This document shows positions 51,832 through 59,100 of a stretch of 64,000 nucleotides of DNA, in pieces; positions within the stretch are counted from its first letter, which is position 1; every line of letters starts with the position of its first letter. The DNA comes from Kitasatospora sp. MAP5-34. Lineage in GTDB: Bacteria > Actinomycetota > Actinomycetes > Streptomycetales > Streptomycetaceae. The notes beneath the pieces were generated by a model, which was not told where the DNA came from, searched no databases, and saw only the letters and a list, made by a program, of their open reading frames with translations. The translations under genes and the position numbers were made by a program. The DNA lies in contig NZ_JARXZC010000002.1 of NCBI RefSeq assembly GCF_029894335.1, forward strand, positions 248,001 through 312,000, written 5' to 3'.

Positions 51832-52812
51832 CTACTCCTTCCCGCCGAACCGTGCCAGCGCCTCCAGGGTCGCTTGCCGCATGGCGGGGCTGCCGGTGTG
51901 TCCCGAGTCGTCGATCACCTTCAGCTCGGCGTCCGGCCAGGCTTTGGCCAGCTCCCAGGGGGCTTTCAGTGGGCAGCCGAGGTCGAGCCGGCCGTGGATC
52001 AGTACGCCCGGGATTCCGGCCAGCCGGTGTGCGTCGCGGAGTAGTTGTCCGTCCTCGAGCCAGGCGTTGTTCGCGAAGTAGTGTGCGCAGATCCGGACGA
52101 AGGCCAGCAGCGCGTCGTCGGGCCGGTCGCTGTAGGAGCCCGGGTTGCCGAGTGCCTCGTGGGCGATGACGGCGTCCTCCCAGGTGCACCAGTCCCGCGC
52201 CGCTTTGAACCGGACGGCTTCGTCCGGGCTGTTGAGCAGCCGGTCGTAGGCTGCCACGAGGTTGCCGTTCCGGTCCGCGGCCGGCAGTGCGTCGCGGAAC
52301 GCCTCCCACGGGCCGGGCAGCAGCCGTCCGACGCCGTGGTAGAGCCAGTCGGTCTCCTCCGGCCGAGCCGTGAAGACGCTGATGACGACGATCTCGGAGA
52401 CCCGCTCGGGGTGGCGCTGGGCGTAGGCGAGGATCAGGGTCGAGCCCCAGGAGCCGCCGTAGAGGAGCCAGCGCTCGATGCCCAGGTGCTCGCGCAGCCG
52501 TTCCATGTCGGCGATGAGGTGTTCGGTGGTGTTGTGCTCGAGGCCGACGGCCGGATCGGAGGCGTGCGGCCGGCTCTCACCGCAGCCACGCTGGTCGAAC
52601 TCGACGACCCGGTAGACCTCGGGATCGAACACCCCGCCCCTGCGGGGCCGCCCTCCGCCACTGCGCCGCCCGCCTGCCCCGGGGCCGCCGTGTACGGAAA
52701 GTACGGCCTTTCCGTCGGGGTTGCCGTGCGTTTCCCAGTAGATCTGGTTGCCGTCGCCGACGTCGAGGAGGCCGCGTGCGTACGGTTCGGCCAGTGGGGA
52801 CGGTTGGTACAT
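51832..52812 (-). CDS. pip: proline iminopeptidase
   Basis: A 326 aa alpha/beta hydrolase of peptidase family S33, removing N-terminal proline from peptides. The oxyanion HGGPGAG, nucleophile GGSWGSTL, acid HGRLDLGCP and histidine DSGHTG are all present; FDQRGCGESRPH is diagnostic of Pip. A short Arg/Gly-rich insertion (GGRRSGGGRPRRGG) follows the HGGPG motif and looks strain-specific. ATG 52812 has AGGAGGAG upstream; the longer frame to 53001 is not needed. Confidence 0.94.
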   Translation of the reverse strand: MYQPSPLAEPYARGLLDVGDGNQIYWETHGNPDGKAVLSVHGGPGAGGRRSGGGRPRRGGVFDPEVYRVVEFDQRGCGESRPHASDPAVGLEHNTTEHLIADMERLREHLGIERWLLYGGSWGSTLILAYAQRHPERVSEIVVISVFTARPEETDWLYHGVGRLLPGPWEAFRDALPAADRNGNLVAAYDRLLNSPDEAVRFKAARDWCTWEDAVIAHEALGNPGSYSDRPDDALLAFVRICAHYFANNAWLEDGQLLRDAHRLAGIPGVLIHGRLDLGCPLKAPWELAKAWPDAELKVIDDSGHTGSPAMRQATLEALARFGGKE

Positions 52813-53216
52813 GACGGTCTCCTCCTGAAGGCGCGAAGAACAAGCTCGCCAGGTTAGTCGGCGCCTGGAACGACGTCTCCCGATTTTCAACAGCGCCTGG
52901 TCGGCCAACTGGCGGAGATCGTAAGGGAGATGAGGGCCCGGACCGCTCACGTTGGGAGCTTCGCCGGCCCAACACCTGGCTGCGGGCGGGCACCGCCGCA
53001 CACCGGCAGATCGCCGCCCGCCTCACCATCGCGCCGAAGAGCGGGTGCCGGGACCTCGCGCCCGACAGTCGTTCCGCTACCTGACCACTGCTCAGACGGT
53101 GAACAGCGGCTGGGCCGCGCCGGTCTCGGCGTGGCCCTTGAGACGGGTCGGCAGTTGCCCCCGGGTGTAGGCGGCCGGGGGTAGCCCGGCCCCGTACTGC
53201 AGGGCCTCCCACGAAA
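52813..53216. other. intergenic region with possible gene remnant
   Basis: No intact gene. On the + strand at 52968-53084 one frame reads NTWLRAG...HRQIAARLTIAPKSG before a stop, which resembles the LuxR-type helix-turn-helix (typical NRQIAxRLFISPKTV). Nothing upstream continues it, so at most it is a decayed fragment. Confidence 0.3.
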
Positions 53217-53257
53217 CCGTCGCTGCAGCTCAGAGCCTTGCCGAGCTGCAGCGACGG
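53217..53257 (-). terminator. glnA terminator
   Basis: CCGTCGCTGCAGCTC (53217-53231) and GAGCTGCAGCGACGG (53243-53257) form a perfect 15 bp stem with an 11 nt loop, 36 bp past the glnA stop. Confidence 0.9.
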
Positions 53258-53293
53258 AATCGGATATTTGCGTTTGTGCAGGCCAAACGACCT

Positions 53294-54706
53294 CTACAGA
53301 TCGAAGTACAGCTCGAACTCGTGCGGGTGCGGCCGCAGCGCGATCGGGGCGATCTCGTTGGTGCGCTTGAAGTCGATCCAGGTCTCGATCAGGTCGGGGG
53401 TGAACACCCCGCCGGCGAGGAGGTACTCGTGGTCGGCTTCCAGGGCTTCCAGGACGGCTGGGAGGGAGGCGGGGACCTGGGGGACGGAGGCGTGCTCGTC
53501 GGGGGCCAGCTCGTACAGGTCCTTGTCGACCGGCTCCAGGGGCTCGATCTTGTTCTTGATGCCGTCGAGGCCGGCCATCAGCATGGCGGAGAAGGCCAGG
53601 TAGGGGTTGGAGGACGGGTCCGGGGCGCGGAACTCGATGCGCTTGGCCTTGGCGTTGGAGCCGGTGATCGGGATGCGGATCGCGGCTGAGCGGTTGCGCT
53701 GGGAGTAGACCAGGTTGACCGGGGCCTCGAAGCCGGGGACCAGACGGTGGTACGAGTTCACCGAGGGGTTGGTGAAGGCGAGCAGCGACGGCGCGTGCTT
53801 GAGCAGGCCGCCGATGTAGTAGCGGGCGGTGTCGGACAGGCCCGCGTAGCCCTGCTCGTCATAGAAGAGCGGCGTGCCCTCGGTCCAGAGCGACTGGTGG
53901 ACGTGCATGCCGGAGCCGTTGTCGCCGAAGATCGGCTTCGGCATGAAGGTGGCCGTCTTGCCGTTCCGCCAGGCGACGTTCTTGATGATGTACTTGAACA
54001 GCATCAGGTCGTCGGCCGCGTGCAGCAGGGTGTTGTACTTGTAGTTGATCTCGGCCTGCCCGGCGGTGCCGACTTCGTGGTGCTGGCGCTCGACCTCGAG
54101 TCCGGATGCGGCCAGCTCGAGGGACATCTCGGCGCGCAGGTCGGCGAAGTGGTCGACCGGCGGGATCGGGAAGTAGCCGCCCTTGTACTTGACCTTGTAG
54201 CCGCGTACGTCGCCCTCGGTCGAGCCGGAGTTCCAGGCCCCGGCCTCGGAGTCGATGTGGTAGTACGAGGCGTTGGCGGTGGTCTCGAACCGCACCGAGT
54301 CGAAGACGTAGAACTCGGCCTCGGGCCCGAAGTAGGCGGTGTCGGCGATGCCGGAGGAGGCGAGGTACGCCTCGGCCTTCTTCGCCACGTTGCGCGGGTC
54401 GCGGCTGTAGGCCTCGCCCGTGATCGGGTCCTGGATGAAGAAGTTGATGTTGAGGTGCTTCGCCTTGCGGAACGGGTCCAGGCGGGCCGTGGAGAGGTCC
54501 GGCACGAGGGCCATGTCGGACTCGTGGATGGCCTGGAAGCCACGGATCGAGGAGCCGTCGAACATCAGGGTCTCGGACGGGTCGAAGGTCGCGGCCGGCA
54601 CGGAGAAGTGCTGCATGACGCCTGGCAGGTCGCAGAACCGGACATCCACGAACTTGATGTCGTTGTCGGCGATGTACTGCTTCACTTCGGCGGCGTTGTT
54701 GAACAT
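53294..54706 (-). CDS. glnA: glutamine synthetase type I
   Basis: A 470 aa class I glutamine synthetase (ATP-dependent ammonium assimilation, dodecameric). Signatures: [10 protein letters not shown], the [10 protein letters not shown] glutamates, [20 protein letters not shown] and [13 protein letters not shown]. Tyr398 in [10 protein letters not shown] is the adenylylation site used by GlnE, whose gene is also in this window. Upstream lie a strong GlnR box (54754-54791) and a DasR-like palindrome (54867-54882). The start ATG 54706 has GGAGGAT upstream. Monocistronic, ended by a strong hairpin. Confidence 0.98.
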   Translation of the reverse strand: MFNNAAEVKQYIADNDIKFVDVRFCDLPGVMQHFSVPAATFDPSETLMFDGSSIRGFQAIHESDMALVPDLSTARLDPFRKAKHLNINFFIQDPITGEAYSRDPRNVAKKAEAYLASSGIADTAYFGPEAEFYVFDSVRFETTANASYYHIDSEAGAWNSGSTEGDVRGYKVKYKGGYFPIPPVDHFADLRAEMSLELAASGLEVERQHHEVGTAGQAEINYKYNTLLHAADDLMLFKYIIKNVAWRNGKTATFMPKPIFGDNGSGMHVHQSLWTEGTPLFYDEQGYAGLSDTARYYIGGLLKHAPSLLAFTNPSVNSYHRLVPGFEAPVNLVYSQRNRSAAIRIPITGSNAKAKRIEFRAPDPSSNPYLAFSAMLMAGLDGIKNKIEPLEPVDKDLYELAPDEHASVPQVPASLPAVLEALEADHEYLLAGGVFTPDLIETWIDFKRTNEIAPIALRPHPHEFELYFDL

Positions 54707-54753
54707 CCATCCTCCTCAGCGTGCGGTTTGGTGGCTCACGATAGGAATCGGCC

Positions 54754-54791
54754 GTTTCCGGTCGGTGACCTCACCGTTTCCTGAATGTTAA
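54754..54791 (-). promoter_or_regulatory. GlnR box upstream of glnA
   Basis: Read on the minus strand: TTAAC-n6-GAAAC-n6-GTCAC-n6-GAAAC, an essentially full match to the GlnR consensus of alternating a and b half-sites. It lies 48-85 nt before the glnA start, where GlnR activates transcription under nitrogen limitation. An ATTCCTAT stretch just downstream (54741-54748) may be the -10. Confidence 0.88.
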
Positions 54792-54866
54792 CCAAGCCTG
54801 CCACGCAGGTGCCAAAGGCCCGCGCTTCCGGGCAAAACGCTTCGCCGGTCGGGGTGCTGTCCGACC

Positions 54867-54882
54867 AGTGGTCTGGACCACT
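54867..54882. promoter_or_regulatory. DasR-responsive-element-like palindrome (dre)
   Basis: AGTGGTCTGGACCACT matches the 16 bp DasR consensus A(C/G)TGGTCTAGACCA(C/G)T at 15 positions (central A to G). The palindrome extends to 10 bp arms with a 2 nt centre (54864-54885). It lies 161 nt upstream of glnA and ~170 nt upstream of the RDD gene, so either could be the target. Confidence 0.65.
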
Positions 54883-55039
54883 GGTTGCCGGTGGCGCGGC
54901 ACGATTCACCCGCACGGGGGCAGTACGCAGCGGGCCGGCCGGCAGTAGGGCATGGCTCGGGTCTGGTGCGGGCGTGGCGTGGGCAAGGTACGGGCGTGGC
55001 GCGGGGGGAGGTGCTCGAAGATCGCCCGTGCTGCCCGGA

Positions 55040-55045
55040 TAGTGT
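55040..55045 (+). promoter_or_regulatory. -10 box of leaderless RDD gene
   Basis: TAGTGT with 6 nt to GTG 55052 and no ribosome site. Confidence 0.65.
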
Positions 55046-55051
55046 GGATTC

Positions 55052-55519
55052 GTGGACACCAGAGAAGCGTTGGGATCGTGGATCGACGGCCCGAAGGCCG
55101 CGGCCGAGAAGATGGGCGCCGACTTCGGCTACCGCGGCGAGCGCCTCGGCCTGCCCAAGGAGGGCCCCGGCTCGCTGGCCGGCCCCGGCCGCCGGATCGG
55201 CGCGCTGTTCGTCGACGGCTGGCTCTGCAGCCTGGTCGCCTACGGCCTGCTCGCGCACGGCAACCAGTCGGTGGCCAACCTGTGGACCACACCGCTGTTC
55301 TACGCGGTGACGGTGCTGCTGCTCGCCACCGTCGGCACGACCGTCGGCAAGCGGCTGTTCGGTCTGCGGGTGGTCCGGCTGGGCGGCGCCCGCGCCACCA
55401 TCCCGCAGGTGCTGCTGCGGACCCTGCTGCTCTGCCTGGTGGTGCCCGCCCTGGTCTGGGACCGCGACAGCCGTGGACTGCACGACAAGGCCGTCGGCAC
55501 GATCGAGGTCCGTGTCTAG
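55052..55519 (+). CDS. RDD family membrane protein
   Basis: A 155 aa RDD protein with a ~45 residue soluble head and about three membrane helices. The family motif is in PGRRIGALFVDGWL (Arg-Asp), and VGKRLFGLRVVR and SRGLHDKAVGT (Asp) complete it. Function unknown, possibly ion transport. It is the conserved neighbour of glnA in streptomycetes as I recall. GTG start appears leaderless. Confidence 0.9.
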   Translation: MDTREALGSWIDGPKAAAEKMGADFGYRGERLGLPKEGPGSLAGPGRRIGALFVDGWLCSLVAYGLLAHGNQSVANLWTTPLFYAVTVLLLATVGTTVGKRLFGLRVVRLGGARATIPQVLLRTLLLCLVVPALVWDRDSRGLHDKAVGTIEVRV

Positions 55520-55538
55520 GCCGGCCGCCGACCACAAC

Positions 55539-55643
55539 GGGGGCGCGGGGACCTGCACGAAGCGGTAGGGCACAGGTGGTTGCCTTCCGATTTCGCGCAG
55601 TTCTCCCCCAGCCTTCGGCCGGGAGGTACCCCCACGCGCCCCC
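55539..55643. terminator. interrupted copy of dispersed hairpin
   Basis: GGGGCGCGGGGACCTGCACGAA (5' arm, from 55540) matches the family seen at 31652, but the 3' arm TTCGCGCAGTTCTC...CGCGCCCC is split by ~28 bp containing CAGCCTTCGGCCGGGAGGTACC. The inserted piece carries the GGTACCCCC motif also found beside the hairpin at 77-90 and near 58052. Confidence 0.7.
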
Positions 55644-55680
55644 TGTCCATGTTTGCCCGCCGGCGGAGCCCCCGACGTGA

Positions 55681-55716
55681 AACGGCCCCGCCGCGAGGAT
55701 TCGCGGCGGGGCCGTT
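55681..55716. terminator. bidirectional terminator, RDD/DUF4191
   Basis: AACGGCCCCGCCGCGA (55681-55696) and its exact reverse complement (55701-55716) form a 16 bp stem with loop GGAT between convergent genes. Confidence 0.92.
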
Positions 55717-55738
55717 GTGCCGGGTCGAGCGGGAGCGG

Positions 55739-56428
55739 TCAGCGGGCCTGGCCGCCCTTGGGCATCCGGGCACCCTTGGGCATCGGGCCCTTGGGGATCG
55801 GCGCCTTGGAGAGCAGGTCGCCCAGGGCGCGCAGGCGGTCGTTGGTCTCGGTGACCTGGGCCGGCGTGATGGAGCGGGGCAGGCGCATCAGGGTGATCTG
55901 CAGCTTCTTGAGCGGGATCGCCCCCTCGCTGTCGCCGACCATGATGTCGTGCACCGGGATGTCACCGACCACCCGGGACATCTTCTTCTTCTCGGCCGCC
56001 AGCAGCGGGCGGACCCGGTTCGGGTTGCCCTCACCGATCAGCGCGATCCCGGGACGGCCCACCGCGCGGTAGACCGCGTCCTGGCTGCGGGTGACCGCGA
56101 CCGGGGTCGGGTTGGCGCTCCAGCCGCGCTTGATGTTGCTCAGCACCGCCGCAACCGCGCCCGGCTGGCCCTCCATCTGACCGAAGGCCGCGCGCTCGGC
56201 GCGCCGTCCGAAGACGATCGCCATGGCCAGGACGGCCACGATGAAGCCCAGGATGCCCAGGTAGATGGGGTGGTCGATCGCAAAGCCGATGGCGAGGAAC
56301 ACGCCGAAGACAATGAGGCCGACGCCTGCGATGATCAGGCCGATCTTGGTGTCGACCTTCTTGGTCATTTGGTACGCCGTGCGGATCTGCTTGAGTCGCC
56401 CGGGGTTCTCGGATGTTTCCCTCGCCAT
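55739..56428 (-). CDS. DUF4191 membrane protein
   Basis: A 229 aa protein with two close membrane helices (about residues 28-72) and a soluble basic C-terminal domain ending in KGPMPKGARMPKGG. DUF4191 is an actinobacterial family always found near lipA/lipB; function unknown. ATG 56428 lies 7 nt after a minus-strand TACCAT (56436-56441), so a leaderless transcript is likely; ATG 56437 is the alternative start. Confidence 0.9.
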   Translation of the reverse strand: MARETSENPGRLKQIRTAYQMTKKVDTKIGLIIAGVGLIVFGVFLAIGFAIDHPIYLGILGFIVAVLAMAIVFGRRAERAAFGQMEGQPGAVAAVLSNIKRGWSANPTPVAVTRSQDAVYRAVGRPGIALIGEGNPNRVRPLLAAEKKKMSRVVGDIPVHDIMVGDSEGAIPLKKLQITLMRLPRSITPAQVTETNDRLRALGDLLSKAPIPKGPMPKGARMPKGGQAR

Positions 56429-56435
56429 AACGCTC

Positions 56436-56441
56436 ATGGTA
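56436..56441 (-). promoter_or_regulatory. -10 box of DUF4191 gene
   Basis: TACCAT on the minus strand, 7 nt before ATG 56428. Confidence 0.5.
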
Positions 56442-56617
56442 CGTGGCCCGGCCGCGGGATATCCAAGGGCGCCCCCAACCAGTCGAAAGGGCAACCGATC
56501 GGAAGCCTCACCGAGACCGGCCGGGCCTGCCGAGACCGGCCGAGCCGCACCGACACCTACCAGGACAGGCCAGGACACACCGGGACGTACCGGACGAGTT
56601 CGCCCCCGTGCGGGTGG

Positions 56618-56815
56618 TCAGGCCGCGCCGTGCTCCCGGTCCGCCGCGTACCGGCGGTTCTCGCAGACGGACGCCCAGGCGTTCCGCTGGGCCTGCCGCT
56701 GACCGCCGGCCAGCAGTACGTTCTCGGCGAGCCGCAGGGCGTCGCCGACCGAGCGGACCTGGCCCAGCGCGAATCCGCGCCGTGCCGCACCACCTGCTAC
56801 CTGCCTACCCTGCAT
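56618..56815 (-). CDS. small conserved-looking hypothetical protein
   Basis: A 65 aa ORF between lipA and DUF4191. The core RRGFALGQVRSVGDALRLAE, followed by GGQRQAQRNAWASVCENRR, has the amphipathic helical look of a real protein, and I recall a short hypothetical gene at this position in other streptomycetes. ATG 56815 has GAGGGGAG upstream; ATG 56860 would add 15 basic residues. No family name can be given. Confidence 0.6.
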   Translation of the reverse strand: MQGRQVAGGAARRGFALGQVRSVGDALRLAENVLLAGGQRQAQRNAWASVCENRRYAADREHGAA

Positions 56816-56981
56816 GCCGAGCAACTCCCCTCGATGCCTGCGGAACCGGGACTCTTTCATCTTGGCCGCGCGGTGTTACCGGTCGGTGACCCCGTCGTCA
56901 AAGCCTGATGAAAGCCTGACGTACTCGAGGCGGAACCGGGTGGAGCCGGGCGGAAGCGGACGCGAGCCGATTCCGAACGGC

Positions 56982-57017
56982 AGCGGCGGGGCGGGCAACC
57001 GTGCCCACCCCGCCGCT
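56982..57017 (-). terminator. lipA terminator
   Basis: AGCGGCGGGGCGGGCA (56982-56997) pairs with TGCCCACCCCGCCGCT (57002-57017) with one mismatch and a 4 nt loop. Between it and the lipA stop are imperfect GAACTGCTGAAC repeats. Confidence 0.85.
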
Positions 57018-57075
57018 CCCGAACTGCTGAACTCCTGAACAGATGAACTGCTGAACCGCCGAGCAGACCGTATGG

Positions 57076-58029
57076 TCAGACCGCAGCCTTGGCGCGGTGC
57101 TCCAGCGCCTGGCGGTACAGCCGTCCGGCGCGGTACGAGGAGCGGACCAGCGGCCCGGACATCACACCGGCGAAGCCGAGCTCCTCGGCCTCCTCCTGCA
57201 GCTCCACGAACTCGTGCGGCTTCACCCAGCGCTCGACCGGGTGGTGGCGCAGCGAAGGCCGCAGGTACTGGGTGATGGTGATCAGTTCGCAGCCGGCCCC
57301 GACCAGGTCGGCCAGCGCCTGGCTGACCTCCTCGCGGGTCTCGCCCATGCCGAGGATCAGGTTCGACTTCGTCACCAGGCCGGCCGCGCGGGCCTGCGTG
57401 ATGACGTCGAGCGAGCGCTCGTAGCGGAAGCCCGGCCGGATCCGCTTGAAGATCCGCGGGACGGTCTCGACATTGTGCGCGAGCACCTCGGGGCGGGACG
57501 AGAAGACCTCGGCCAGCTGGTCCGGCTCGGCGTTGAAGTCGGGGATCAGCAGCTCGACGCCCGTCCGTCCGGCCTCGCGGCCGGCGGTCAGCGCGTGCAC
57601 CTGGCGGACGGTCTCGGCGTAGAGCCAGGAGCCGCCGTCCTCCAGGTCGTCGCGGGCGACGCCGGTGATGGTGGCGTAGTTGAGGTCCATCGTGACGATG
57701 GACTCGGCGACGCGGCGGGGCTCGTCCCGGTCGAAGTCGGCGGGCTTGCCGGTGTCGATCTGGCAGAAGTCGCAGCGGCGGGTGCACTGGTCACCGCCGA
57801 TGAGGAAGGTCGCCTCGCGGTCCTCCCAGCACTCGAAGATGTTGGGGCAGCCGGCCTCCTGGCAGACGGTGTGCAGCCCCTCCTTCTTCACGAGCGCGTG
57901 AAGGGCGTTGTACTCCGGGCCCATCTTCGCCCGGGTCTTGATCCACTCAGGCTTCCGCTCGATGGGGGTCTCGCTGTTGCGGACCTCCAGACGGAGGAGC
58001 TTCCTGCCGTCAGGTGCGACAGCGGACAC
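57076..58029 (-). CDS. lipA: lipoyl synthase
   Basis: A 317 aa radical SAM enzyme that inserts two sulfurs into protein-bound octanoyl groups to make lipoate. Both iron-sulfur clusters are visible: the auxiliary cluster cysteines in [14 protein letters not shown] and the radical SAM CxxxCxxC in [21 protein letters not shown] is standard. GTG 58029 has AGGAG upstream. Runs in the same direction as lipB, 132 bp downstream of it, so the two probably form one operon supplying lipoate to 2-oxoacid dehydrogenases. Confidence 0.97.
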   Translation of the reverse strand: MSAVAPDGRKLLRLEVRNSETPIERKPEWIKTRAKMGPEYNALHALVKKEGLHTVCQEAGCPNIFECWEDREATFLIGGDQCTRRCDFCQIDTGKPADFDRDEPRRVAESIVTMDLNYATITGVARDDLEDGGSWLYAETVRQVHALTAGREAGRTGVELLIPDFNAEPDQLAEVFSSRPEVLAHNVETVPRIFKRIRPGFRYERSLDVITQARAAGLVTKSNLILGMGETREEVSQALADLVGAGCELITITQYLRPSLRHHPVERWVKPHEFVELQEEAEELGFAGVMSGPLVRSSYRAGRLYRQALEHRAKAAV

Positions 58030-58161
58030 GTGCGACTCCTAGAACTAGACGGGGTACCCCCAGGGTACGCCTGTGCTTGTGCGGCTTGTGCCGGGCCTGG
58101 GCCCGGCATTCGTAGGGCAACAGCCCGGTAACTCGGTGGATTCCCGAGCTGCGGGCAGGGT

Positions 58162-58959
58162 TCAGCGGGCGAGCGCGGGCTCCGCGAGCTCGGCAAAGAC
58201 CTCGGCGAGGTGCCGCTCGACCACCGGCAGCGCGGCGCTGACCGGGAGGTCCCGGCCCAGCTCGGAGGTGAGCGAACCCACACCGGCGTCCCGGATCCCG
58301 CAGGGCACGATCCGGTCGAACCAGGTCATGTCGGGGTCGCAGTTGAGCGCGAACCCGTGCATCGTCACGCCCCTCGCGACCCGGACGCCGATCGCGGCCA
58401 GCTTGCGGTCGTCCCCGCGCTGCCCGGCGTTCGACGCCGCGTACTCCGGGCCCGCGAGGCGCGGGTCGATGCCCAGCGGGAGGCCCATCCGCAGCGTGAG
58501 CTTGCCGATCTCCACCACCTGCGACGGGTCCACCACCGCGTCCGGGATCTCCTGGCCCAGCACCCACACCCCGCTGCGGCCCTCGATCCGGGTGGTGTCG
58601 ACGCCGATCTCCGCGCAGGAGCGGATCACTGCCTCCTCCAGGCGACGGACGTACGCGACCACGTCCATCGGGTCCGGCAGCTTGACGATCGGGTACCCGA
58701 CCAACTGGCCGGGGCCGTGCCAGGTGATCTCGCCGCCCCGGTTCACCGGCACCACCGGGGTGCCGTCCAGCGGGTAGTCCTCCGGGTTGGTGCGGCGGCC
58801 GGCCGTGTAGACCGGCGGATGCTCCAACAGCAGCACGGTGTCCGGGATCTCGTCGGCGACCCGCAGCGCGTGCAGCCGCTGCTGCTCGGCCCAGGCCACC
58901 TCGTACGGCACCGACTCCTCGCCTATGCCCATGCGTACGAACCGTACGTGCTCGCTCAC
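58162..58959 (-). CDS. lipB: octanoyl-[ACP]:protein N-octanoyltransferase
   Basis: A 265 aa LipB that transfers octanoate from acyl carrier protein to lipoyl domains. Visible: [32 protein letters not shown], the catalytic Lys in [12 protein letters not shown] and the catalytic Cys in RIVPCGI. An insertion of about 40 residues between GVWVLG and the catalytic Lys is, as I recall, common in streptomycete LipB. GTG 58959 with AAGGAG upstream is the start. Upstream of lipA in the same direction. Confidence 0.96.
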   Translation of the reverse strand: MSEHVRFVRMGIGEESVPYEVAWAEQQRLHALRVADEIPDTVLLLEHPPVYTAGRRTNPEDYPLDGTPVVPVNRGGEITWHGPGQLVGYPIVKLPDPMDVVAYVRRLEEAVIRSCAEIGVDTTRIEGRSGVWVLGQEIPDAVVDPSQVVEIGKLTLRMGLPLGIDPRLAGPEYAASNAGQRGDDRKLAAIGVRVARGVTMHGFALNCDPDMTWFDRIVPCGIRDAGVGSLTSELGRDLPVSAALPVVERHLAEVFAELAEPALAR

Positions 58960-59056
58960 CGCTGCTCCTTGCCAGGCGTTCGAGACCAACCTCGCCAGGG
59001 TACGCCTGCGGCGATCCCGGCCCGGGGGCAGCTCTGGGGAGCCTCCCGCGCCCCTC

Positions 59057-59100
59057 AGGAGCTCACCAGTCCGAGAGCAGGAGCTCACCTGTCCGAGAGC
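59057..59100 (-). repeat. 22 bp tandem duplication over the PucR-type gene stop
   Basis: The 22 bp unit starting AGGAGCTCACC and ending GTCCGAGAGC occurs at 59057-59078 and 59079-59100 with one mismatch; the right copy holds the last codons and TGA of the regulator gene, so the 3' end has been duplicated past the stop. Confidence 0.9.

Noticed and set aside
58400..58570. Insertion in LipB between GVWV and the catalytic lysine as a possible intein or foreign segment
   Set aside because: It has no splicing motifs, and a similar extension is, as I recall, usual in streptomycete LipB.
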